64,000 bases of DNA from Lobosporangium transversale (Eukaryota; Mortierellomycota; Mortierellomycetes; Mortierellales; Mortierellaceae). Made by a program: the position numbers and the translations under genes. The notes below the pieces were generated by a model. The model was not told the DNA's origin, did not search any database, and saw nothing but the letters and a program-made list of their open reading frames with translations. The DNA lies in assembly GCF_002105155.1 (NCBI RefSeq), contig NW_019029041.1:124001-188000 (forward strand), written 5' to 3'. Each line of letters opens with the position of its first letter. Within the stretch, counting starts at the first letter, position 1. Below are positions 35,634 to 45,553 of this stretch, one piece after another.

Positions 35634-38015
35634 ATGGCACAACATCGTAAGCGCACACGCGACACAAAGGCTCAACGCCCTGCACATGCACATCGCCTGC
35701 GGTTCTTTAATTTGCTTTTTTGTAGTTCGTTCAGGACTTGCTACCTCAATTACTTACTTCTGCACTTGGTGTACCAACGCCAACAATATGCGTTTTTTCT
35801 TTCTGTATTTCGATAGATGCATCTCCATACCATGATGTTAAACATGTGCCCATGATTGCCTCACCACTGTTCAAAGTACCAACAGCTGTATGATTTATTC
35901 CACCTCACTCATTAGCTTTGTGCTCCTTGCTACATTTATAAAAAAAAAGAGACTTGGCACTGACTCTACTTTCGTCTACTTGAACTGATGCTCGAAAATT
36001 AGATATCGCCTCCATACGATATGCATCCGTTACCTGATGACATTACCCAGCGGGTATGGCCAAGTTCACTTTCCTTTATTTTGTCTACGCTGATTTTACC
36101 ATACTATTTCAGCCCATTGATTGCATTAGTTGTCTCTTCTATCTGTTCTGCTAACCTCACTTTTTCATTGAATAGAGATATCATGATTTTTCATTGGAGC
36201 ACAGGATTGTGGAAGAATACCAACGCATTGTGGCTGAGGAGGCTGCCATCACGGAGGCTAGAGAGGACGCATATAAAAAGTACGCTGAAGAACGAGAAGC
36301 ACGACTAAAACAAGAAAGAATCAGCCGTGCTAGAAAGATTGCGCCCGGATTCTTGGACAGCGAGGACCGTCGGATTTTAACTCCAACACTAGCTACAGCA
36401 CAGGCCAGGGATCAGCAACAACAGCAGAAGCAACATCAGGCAAATTCTAGTAATGGACAAAGTGCGAAAAACCACTTTGACTATAGTGAATTTGAAGCGA
36501 ATGATAATAGTCTTACTGATGAGAATGCGCTTGACAAGAGGACCAGCAAAAATAATGATGATAGCGATACAAACGCTAATAATTATAAGGAGGAGCTACT
36601 ACCGGAGCAGCAAAAATCGCTGCAGAAGCTTCCTCCACAGCAGCAGAATCAGACTAGTCCTCTACAAAGAACAGATTCATCCTTGAACCAAGGCTTTGTT
36701 CAGGAAACGGGTGGAGAGGCTGTGGAAGAAGAGGTCATTGTTCAGGCTGTCCCGTTGTCGGAACTTACAGGAATGCTACGTGACAGTTGCTTAGAAGAAG
36801 ATTCATCAAATACTGCACCGAGGGCTTGGACTGAAAGGGATGTGTCATCAGTGTCGTCAGAGGTATTTGTTAGTCTAATACAGATCGAACTGATGCTTTC
36901 ATTTGTTACAATGGCTGTTGATAAATCTATTAATTTTTTTTTTTTTTTTTTTTTTTACATGACAGAAATCTGCTTTACCTTCATTCAACGCAGCAACACG
37001 ATTGGACTTTCGTGAGTTTGAACAAGGATTGGGTCCTCCAGATCCTTGGGAGGCACCGGTTGATGACTTGACGGCTCTGAAAGACGTTATATCGCAGCAA
37101 ATGGGCCACAGCAGCTCATCACAGACACAGGATATAGCACGCCCACAGCCTCAACAGCAGCAGCAGCACCCTCCAATACAAACATACCCGTACCAACAAC
37201 AGCCTCAGCAAACACAACCTCAACAGCAACTACAGCAGCCACAAACACAACCACTACAACATCAACAGCAGCAGCAGCTCGGTTCATCTTTTCCACAGCC
37301 CATGGATCAACAGTTACATGGCCAATATTCTTATGGCGTCACACCCAACAAAGCGGCTTTTAATTCCTCATCTACCCCTATTGCAGCCTTTCAGCCTCCG
37401 CATAAGCCTACAGGGATTGCTCAGCAGCAACAAGCACTACAGCATCATCAACAGCAGCATCGTCATTCAACTGGTGGTATAAGCGGTGGTAACAACGGTC
37501 CTCATAATGTGACAGGTTTAACAGCAGCTCAGCAGCAGGCACGTTTTGGTAATGCGACACCTTCTCCACCACCATTGCCCCCACCACCCAACAGGGCTGT
37601 GACCGCGTCACCGAGTGTTGGAACAGGTACCGCTTCTGGACAGCCCGTTGTGAGCCGACCACCCCTACCAGCGCGACCATTCCGAGGGGCGGGGATGGAT
37701 TCGATCACCTCAGAGCCCTCAGGAAGTGCAGGCGTAGGTGTGGAACATGTAACCATAACGGACCGCTCAATGACGCCTCCACGACCACCACTGCCACCAC
37801 CACCTACATCCGCTCGTGATCCAATTGGAGCAGACAATGAAAGTCAACAGCATTCTCACCAGCAGGTTGTTGCTCCGGCACCTCCTAACGCCAACTCGTT
37901 AATTGAGCAGTTGCTTAATATGGGCTTCACAAGGGAGCAAAGTCGAAGCGCACTAGAGAAATATGACTATGATTTAGAGAAGGCAACGAACCATCTGCTG
38001 GATTGGGATGATTAG
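35634..38015 (+). CDS. UBAP1-like ESCRT-I subunit (UMA-like N-terminus, UBA C-terminus)
   Basis: Five exons: 35634-35646 (13 nt: ATG GCA CAA CAT C), 35817-35887, 36003-36053, 36176-36862 and 36966-38015, all in frame; 623 aa. The spliced N-terminus reads MAQHHASPYHDVKHVPMIAS, then PLFKVPTAISPPYDMHPLPD and RRYHDFSLEHRIVEEYQRI. The order matches human UBAP1, where YLDDVPF...PSKVGLP is followed by VQYDFSLEKKTIEW. A coiled coil follows, then ARKIAPGFLDSEDRR. The middle is Gln/Pro-rich. The last 40 residues are a UBA domain (LIEQLLNMGFTREQSRSALE). UBAP1 links ESCRT-I to ubiquitinated cargo at endosomes. The UBA is certain; the ESCRT-I link is by motif order. The two smallest upstream exons are my prediction and need RNA support. 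Confidence 0.7.
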
Positions 38016-38383
38016 AGAACAAATACGTAAAGCATTAATAATTATAATAAAAGTAAAAAGCAAAAATAAAAACTAAGATATAGTTGGCAGTAATGTCGCG
38101 GTGCACAATGTCTCTAATATCTTTTAGCTTCTGAACAGGTGAGATGACCGAATAACGCTTTGGCCAATTATTGATGGGAGAATGTCTTGTAATAAACACT
38201 CTGTGGACTGTTCTCCAAGTTAGTAGAGATTGTTTAACCTATTTTCCTTTAAAATCTTGATCATCTTTCTTGCTTTCTTTTTTACTCCCTTGCTACTCTA
38301 TTTATCCATTGTTTCAACCAACCAGTCAATTTTTTAGACTCTGTGAACTTGAACAGTCGTCATTCATTGCAACCTTCTTGCAT
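38016..38383. promoter_or_regulatory. Intergenic promoter region of MFS gene
   Basis: 368 bp, AT-rich 3' flank then CT-rich DNA (38240-38330) before ATG 38384. No clear TATA box. Confidence 0.4.
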
Positions 38384-40912
38384 ATGATGAAAAATATCAA
38401 CAGCGTTATTCTCAATAGCCTAAGTAGAAGAAGCAGCATTGAAGCAGATAATCATCAACAAACACAACAACAGCAGCTCTTGTATTCAACTCCACACGTC
38501 CTAATAGGGTCTAGCCCAACGGTGGGCGAAGCAAAAGCCACAATCCCAGCTACTGATAACTTTTCAGATCAAGATGAAACGGCATTAGAAACAGTAATAA
38601 CAAAGGCCACTGACATCGCGCCAGGCTCTGCCACCAAGACTGATTTTAATGTAAAGAAAGAGAAGAATAATAGCCTGGGTGGTGATGCAACAGCAGATCT
38701 GGATCCAGAGAGTGAAGAGCCTGTCAATCGAGAAAAGACTGCAGACGCTATCCTTGCGCAAACTGTCGAGACCTTGCCAATGCGGCGGCTCTTGCCTGCA
38801 CTTTTTGGGTAAGCAAATACAAAAAATAAGATGAAAAAGAGAAAGAGTCAAAGTAGGTGCTGAAACAATGCTTGTGCATGGAGTCATGGAATCTTTGTAA
38901 CCAAGATATTTTCCGCACCCTGATCCCCACTTCGTCAACCCTTATGGTTTCAACGCACGCACACATTCATACGTCCTCCTTCGCACTGTATTCGGGCAGG
39001 CGTGGCCCCGAAACTCAGACTCGTTTGAGGAGGAACTACTCAGGTCACGTTTTTTTTTTTTTTTACTCACACGCTGTTTTATACACTTCACCTTGAAACC
39101 AAATATTTAATAGGGTTGCGCTGATTACGTTCATGGCAGCGCTGGATAGCAATATTGCGTCAATTGCGCTTCCCAGGATTGGAACCGAATTTAGAGGATC
39201 CAACCGGATCGAATTGGCATTTACGTGTTATGTCATCACATTTAATGCATTTCAAGGTAACTATGACAATACATTTGTATATATGGCTACCGTGTTCTTG
39301 ATTATCCTACACTTTTGCTAATGCATGATACTTAGGCCTTTATGGAAAGATGAGCAACGTGTTTGGCCGCAAACTCACGGTGCTTGTGGCGATTGCCATT
39401 TTTGCGACAGGATCATTCCTCTCAGGAGCCTCCCAATCAATGAATATGTTTTTAATCTGTCGAGCGGTTGCGGGTGCTGGAGTCGGTGGTATTTTTTCAT
39501 TAACTTATATCATCATTGCAGATTTGGTCTCTATTCGTGATCGTGGTAAATTTCAGGGCTTTATTTCAGGCGTATTCGCGATTGCAGCCTTGGTGGGGCC
39601 TGCGTTGGGAGGAGCCTTTGTAGATAAGCTCTCCTGGCGATGGTGTTTTTGGATCCAAGTGGGTCTTGCAGTCGTGACTGTACCTATAATGCTGATTACA
39701 TTGAAACTACCTAGGCCGAGAGGGACCATCTGGGACAAGATCAAAAGCATTGACTGGACAGGAACCCTTCTTATGGCACTAGTAGCAGTGTTTTCATTGT
39801 TACCCACCAATCTTGGGGGTAATTTGTATCCATGGAACTCGGCTTTAGTGATTGTCATGTATTCATTGGTGTTGCCGACCATCACAGCATTCTTGTATGT
39901 CGAGGCTAAATGTGCGGATCAACCGATCGTCCCACCATACTTGTGGAGAAACCGCAATGTGGTGGTATTACTGTCTATCAATGTTTTTATGGGAATGACC
40001 TTCTGGTCCCTTACGTTTTACTTGCCCATTTACTTTCAGGTAAAGAAATCTAAATATATATATATCTTCTGTTGCTATAATGCATATTTTCTTATCGGCC
40101 TTGCCAGTAATCCTTCTTCTTACCCATGTGGCGGATGACTCTTCTGTCACTAGATCATTGAGCACGAGACAGCGACTGTAGCTGGGTTAACCATGATCCC
40201 GCTCGAGGCTGGTATCTTTATTTCATCCAATATAGCTGGGGCCTTGGCTACCAAATTTGGAAAATTCAAACCTTCTCTCTTTTTAGGAACGGGAATTGCA
40301 GTCATTGGTGTTGGCCTCTGTCTTGTGATGGCTAACACGTCAAGCAAAGTGTTTCATGTGGTCACCCTCTTTATCTGTGGTTTGGGCATCGGTCCACTTT
40401 TTCCTTGCTTAATTATAGCTATACAAGCAGCTGTGGAACGAAAAGATCTGGCGATAGTGTCGGCCCTGCTCAGTTTTTTCCGAATGACAGGATCAGGATT
40501 TGGTGTGGCGATCAATGGAGCGCTTTTTCAGAACCGGCTGAGTAACTCTTTAAAAGCATCGAGCGTCCCTAGAGAATGGGCCGAGTTAGCCACAGTGTCT
40601 GCACACAAGATTATCGAGATCCCTGCGGAGTATCGAGGCATTGTGGAAAAGATTTATTTGGATAGTATGAAGACAGTTTTCAAGGCGATGATCCCGATGA
40701 CGGGGATGATGTTTATATTGACGTTTGGAATTCAACATGTGAGATTGGATCCCAAGACAACAACGCCTACGAATCCTCAACAGCAGCAAGGAAAGAAAAA
40801 AGATAGAAATGAGGACAGTGATGATGAAAATATGGAGGTAGTAGTAAGTGATATCGATGTAGTGTCTGTAAGGGAGCAAAACAAGGAAGCAGTTGATGCT
40901 CGCTCAAAGTGA
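38384..40912 (+). CDS. MFS drug/metabolite exporter, DHA2-like (14-TM type)
   Basis: Four exons, 38384-38808, 39114-39256, 39336-40039 and 40154-40912, in frame; 676 aa. The first 135 residues are a cytosolic, low-complexity region, longer than usual. Membrane spans start at LPALFGVALITFMAALDSNI. Family motifs: ALDSNIASIALPRIGTEF (motif D1 type), GLYGKMSNVFGRK (motif A), VFAIAALVGPALGGAFVDKL (antiporter motif C), and SWRWCFWIQVGLAVV. Gln/Asp/Glu-rich cytosolic tail. Such proteins export drugs, toxins or siderophores with proton exchange at the plasma membrane or vacuole; the substrate cannot be told. The three introns lie in or next to the spans, a typical fungal pattern. Confidence 0.9.
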
Positions 40913-41417
40913 ACCAAAATTGGCACATTCCACATTATTTGTTCTTTTTCTTATTTTTTTCCGTTGTAGTTTATACTTCACTATCTTTTCTTTGCTCGTT
41001 GCATTCTACCTCATTCTCATCAATTCATTCCCACATAAACACTGCTATTTTGATCCGCACCTTCCCTGTCTTCTTTCTTATTTGTTTGCGTGCTTCTGCT
41101 ATCGTAATAAATTCAGGCATAGCTGATATATAGCGTGCTTCTTTTTCAGATTTGTATGAGAAATGAATATGGAAATATAACTGTATTATTATATGTATAT
41201 ATATATATATATTTGTAAGTGATGTTTTTTGAAAATTCTAATTGCTCTTACTTTTTTTGTGATTATCCTAAGCAGATATGCACGACTGGAACTGCATCTG
41301 ACATGATAAACCAAATATTCTGCTGAAAAAAAAAAAAAAAAAAAAAAAGAATGGTCGAGAGCCCTTTTCCTTTCTTGCCTGTTGGCCCTTTAGTCTGCGA
41401 ACCTTTCTGCCCTAATC

Positions 41418-41475
41418 AGCAGTATTTGTAGCATCTGTAGCATTTGCAGTATTTGCAGTATTTGCAGTATTTGCC
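41418..41475. repeat. 9-bp tandem repeat, unit about GCAGTATTT
   Basis: About six units of a 9-base motif; the left units differ (GTAGCATCT, GTAGCATTT) while the last three are identical. Confidence 0.85.
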
Positions 41476-42119
41476 ATTCTCAACACTTCATACAAATACA
41501 AATACAAATATCATATATACTTTTATATATTTTTAATTGGCGGTATCCTTTTGACCCTCATCCAAGACCAGAAGTTGTTTTAATGAAACGGACAATATAT
41601 GTAATAATATATAGCATTATTGCCCCGATATTTTAGTCTTGTTTAACGCCCTGGAGTACATGAATAAATAAAGTTTGTGTACAGCACAAAAATGCAATCA
41701 AGGGAACAGGAACAGGAGCAAATGGTATAATGTATATATCCAAGTGCATACCAACATCCGTAGAAAAGTAACTGAACCCACAACGTTTTGTGTTTCCTCC
41801 ATGTACTTTATTCAGCGATAGGGCAATTCAACACTATTTTTACAAGCGCTCAAACCCTGCTCAACACCTGTTGCTCTGGAATAACCTTGTAAAGACAAGC
41901 TATCATTCCTCTTTTTCTTCTCTCTATCCCTTTTTTTTTTTTTTTTTTTTTACTTTTTTTAAAGCCCATCATCTTTCTTCAACTGTCATCCTGCTTCATC
42001 TCATTCTTGGTCATTGTCACATTGCGTTTGCTCGTTTGCTTATTTATCCGTTCCTGAGTGTCCAGCTACTCCAGCCTGACTGCTGTTGCTGCTACATATC
42101 AAGAAACTCATCGCCTCGT

Positions 42120-42122
<3 letters not shown>

Positions 42123-42165
<43 letters not shown>
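42123..42165. repeat. (CT)n microsatellite in promoter or 5' UTR
   Basis: About 43 bases of uninterrupted CT/TC, 222 bp before ATG 42387. CT-rich tracts precede many genes here, but this is the purest. Confidence 0.95.
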
Positions 42166-42171
<6 letters not shown>

Positions 42172-42386
42172 AAACACTCTCTCTTTCCTCCTTGCTTTTA
42201 TTCTCCTGTGAGAGTCCTTGGCTTTTTTTTTTTTTTTCGTTCACTTAGTCATCGTCGCGCTCATTTTCCTTGTGTGTATCTCTCTCACCTCTCTCCGTGC
42301 ATGTGCATCTCGTGTTCGCATGCGCATTGACAGACAATATTCTCATTACTTTTTTTTTTTTTTTCCCCTGATCTTAATCCTACACC

Positions 42387-43310
42387 ATGTTCAACAACAA
42401 GACCAACAAACGCATCTCCCTTAACCCTATTGACAAGAGTCAGTATGATGGTGATACAACCCCCATTATGACTGACTATATCCCTTCAACCACCCCTACT
42501 TCTGCAACATTTCCTTCTTCTCCCAGACAACAAGATCATGGGAGCGGTAGAGGAGGATATCAACAGGCACATCGAGGAAACGGCGGGGCTTCAGGAGGAC
42601 GCGGATATGACAATGGGTTGAAATCAGCACCTATCCAGCTGCCGAGCGGAGATTACGGTGACAATCATAGTAACAGGTCCCAACATGGTCAAGGATACAG
42701 CAATGGTGGAAATGGTGCGCGCAGAAATAACACCTACCATAGCAGTAGTCCAAACCATCAACAGCTTCGCCATCATGCGACTCATCGTAGCAATAATAGT
42801 AGCCATAGCGGCAATGGTGGCGGTAACGGCAATGGTCGTCGCTATCGAAACCAACAACCTATGCCAACGCAACAGATGACATACCCCTCATCGCGAAGCC
42901 AATCAGACTTGCATAATGGATACCAATCTTCACAACCAATCTATTCGCCTACGGCATCATCTTTCCATAGCCAATACTCATCATCACCAGGATCTCCTCT
43001 ACCACCCTATATAGAGCGACCGACCATGAATCCACCACCCCCAAGCTATTCACCATCAACACGCGATGGCAAAGGAGGTCGAATGCCACCATCTCGATCA
43101 ACCAGTGACCCGGAGTTGGCATTGTATGAGTCTAGTGCATACTATACCGATCGCAACCGAATGCAACAACAACAGAAGCAAATGATGCAACAGCGACGGA
43201 AGCAACAACAAGAGGCGCAAGATAAGGAATGCTGTTCCTGTTGCAGAGATATGGGCGAGTTTTGTCCTTGCTTTTGCTTCTGTTGCATGTTTGGTGCAGC
43301 GGCTGCATGA
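42387..43310 (+). CDS. Gly/Ser/His-rich protein with Cys-rich C-terminal tail
   Basis: Single exon; ATG 42387, TGA ending 43310; 307 aa. Residues 1-270 are disordered and hydrophilic, rich in Gly, Asn, Ser, His and Gln, with a proline-rich segment (PPYIERPTMNPPPPSYSP) and potential phosphosites. The last 27 residues hold ten cysteines (ECCSCCRDMGEFCPCFCFCC), then MFGAAAA. Such a cluster at the extreme C-terminus suits multiple S-palmitoylation, as in CYSTM-like tail proteins, and would tether the disordered part to a membrane; metal binding is the alternative. No known family is recognised. The long 5' region is CT-rich. Confidence 0.75.
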   Translation: MFNNKTNKRISLNPIDKSQYDGDTTPIMTDYIPSTTPTSATFPSSPRQQDHGSGRGGYQQAHRGNGGASGGRGYDNGLKSAPIQLPSGDYGDNHSNRSQHGQGYSNGGNGARRNNTYHSSSPNHQQLRHHATHRSNNSSHSGNGGGNGNGRRYRNQQPMPTQQMTYPSSRSQSDLHNGYQSSQPIYSPTASSFHSQYSSSPGSPLPPYIERPTMNPPPPSYSPSTRDGKGGRMPPSRSTSDPELALYESSAYYTDRNRMQQQQKQMMQQRRKQQQEAQDKECCSCCRDMGEFCPCFCFCCMFGAAAA

Positions 43311-44744
43311 TATCCCAACTTGCTCTTACTCTCTTTTTCATTTCTATTCCCACTCCTTCACTTCTTTCTCTCTCTCGTATTTTTTTTTTTTTTTTTTTTG
43401 CCCCACGCAAAACGTTACCCATTCACTCATTTACCAGATTAATGAACCGTTTTTATTTTTATTGCTATTAATATTATTTATTAATAAAAGTGTGTACAGT
43501 ACATGTATTCATACGCAGATGGATATGTATAGCTTTGCCCTTGATGGATTCCACTCTTTTCATAAATTTGCAAGCAAGGCTGTAGAAAAATGGCTGCGTT
43601 TTAATGTCACACAAAATCTTTTTTAAAAAAGCCCTGTTTCGACTAAGCAATTGGACACATTCAACATGTAAGCATTTTTTAAATCATTACTACCCCTTTG
43701 ATAATTTTATTGCACCTTTTACCCCATTAAGATTTGCAGCTACAAATCCAAAATTGGAATCTTGTATGTATATATATATATATAATAATAATAATTATTG
43801 TATTAGGACCACACTTTTCTGAAGTGAAGGAGCCCAAAACACAGAAAGGAGTACTTACAGCTTGTTACTGGATATGGAGCCTATTTTGCAACATTATCAA
43901 CACGATCTCATAAGATATTTGTGCTGAAAGATAAAATATAAAAGGTGGAAGATTATACCGAAAAAAAAGAAAAAGAAATGGAAAGTCAAGCATAAAGTAA
44001 AAAAAAAATAGCTACATAATGTTCCTCTTCGTTCTCTTCTCTTATTCTTAGGGTCCGGGGTGAGTGCTGACAAGTCGGGTTTTAACTTTAAGTGTAAACA
44101 ATAAAGGTTTAAAAAAAAATGAACATTTCCCAATCCTGAATTCCGACCATTTTTGGTTGCAATTTTATAAAGAAAACCATCTTTTTTTACTTAAAACTCC
44201 AATTAAGCAAATTCTATTATTTACGACTCCCCCTATTCCTAAGCCAAGTTGAAAGGGCTTGATCTCTAGAATCTGTGGATGTATTGAAAATTAGATTTCA
44301 TTGTGAATGATCCTTTCAACATGTTCATTCAAATGCAGCCATTCAGGTCATAGGCGGCTTAGAGAATAGTCAATTACAAGAATTTTATTAAGTAAGCGAC
44401 ATGTAATTGATTAGATATACCAAAAAGGAAACGATTGAGGCATGTATCATGTGACTTACTGCAGTTACAGGATAAGGGATCTTGGGAAATGATCTAGGGA
44501 TCGCCATCACACCTTTACGTGTTAATCATGGAAGCTCGGTCACGTATGAATTTTTTCACTTCGCTTTTTAAATCAGTACGCGATTTATTTTTCATTTCTC
44601 TCATAATCAACTTTTCTCCATTACTCTTTGCTCGAATTAATTCTCTTTCTCCCTCTCTTAATTTTAATCCATATCATAGGATAGGAGGCAAGTAAATTTT
44701 TATTATTTTACTGATGAAATTGTGGCTGGACGAACTAGGGACTC
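43311..44744. other. Intergenic region up to the transposon
   Basis: 3' flank of the Cys-rich gene followed by AT-rich DNA. Contains a T-run near 43380-43399 and an AT tract near 43769-43785. No gene or RNA gene is recognised. Confidence 0.45.
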
Positions 44745-44752
44745 CGTGGATG
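44745..44752. repeat. Left 8-bp target-site duplication of the hAT element
   Basis: CGTGGATG directly abuts the left terminus; the same 8 bases abut the right terminus at 49983-49990. Confidence 0.93.
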
Positions 44753-45291
44753 CAGAGATCTGAGCCTGAAGAGAAAGGGCGTGATGTTCCGATTTCCAGC
44801 ACGTGCTGGAAGCAAGCACAAACTTGTCGCTCATACAGCACAAGCTGATTGCCCAAACAGCGCGAACCTGTTCTGCACGAACCTGTTCTGAAAACAGCAG
44901 AAAAGCACACAGGCTTGTCCTTGAATAAAAAAACCCACAATCATCTGCATGCATAACAGGCTTCTTCTCTTTTCGCACTTCCATTACCATTCTCATTCAA
45001 TTCTCAGAGAACCTTCTGCATCATCCCTAAAGACACGCTTAATACCACGAACAGTTGACAGACTAACTTTGTCTCGCAAAGCGGCCATGTACTTTAATAA
45101 TTCAGCAAATGCTCGGCATCTCTGCCTCTACTTTCTCTTTATTACTAATGTTGACTATATATAGTCAAAGCCAACTTCTACTTCCATAGCTAGGTTTCTA
45201 TATCTCTATATCTCAAAGATCTTAAAGACCAATAATCATCGTCTGCGATGCCAAGTAACACTGATACGATTGTACTAGATTCTTCTCTTGC
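44753..45291 (+). repeat. Left terminal inverted repeat of hAT element
   Basis: 539 bp, inverted relative to 49414-49982. Carries two perfect 18-bp palindromes: TTCCAGCACGTGCTGGAA (44794-44811) and TTGACTATATATAGTCAA (45151-45168). Confidence 0.9.
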
Positions 45292-45553
45292 AACAGCCTT
45301 CGCAAAGAGATAAAGGGAACAATCTTTAAACATGTTTAGCCCATTTACTCAATCCACAAAAAACAGTTTGTTCCCCTCGCGGAGGAGAGAACCCTCAATA
45401 TGCGATAAAACTTTTTTTGTCCATATTCTTGTTTTGTTTAATAAAGTTTTTTCTGTTCTCATTCATTCTCTTCATGCTCCCACTTTCCATTCATCTTCCT
45501 GAATCAGTCTGCCTGACCTTGAAACACAATTCCTTTTTTTTATTCAATGATGA

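Larger units (their letters stand above)
40913..42386. other. Intergenic, 1.5 kb, with tandem and CT repeats
   Basis: Holds an AT tract (about 41195-41213), an A-run (about 41325-41348), a GCAGTATTT-type tandem repeat (41418-41475), a T-run (41931-41950) and a (CT)n array. No gene is seen. Confidence 0.45.

Noticed and set aside
44674-44940. Minus-strand frame at the left end of the transposon, repeated at the right end (49765-50028, +)
   Set aside because: The two frames are copies only because they lie in the terminal inverted repeats; they are frameshifted relative to each other and extend past the element, so not genes.
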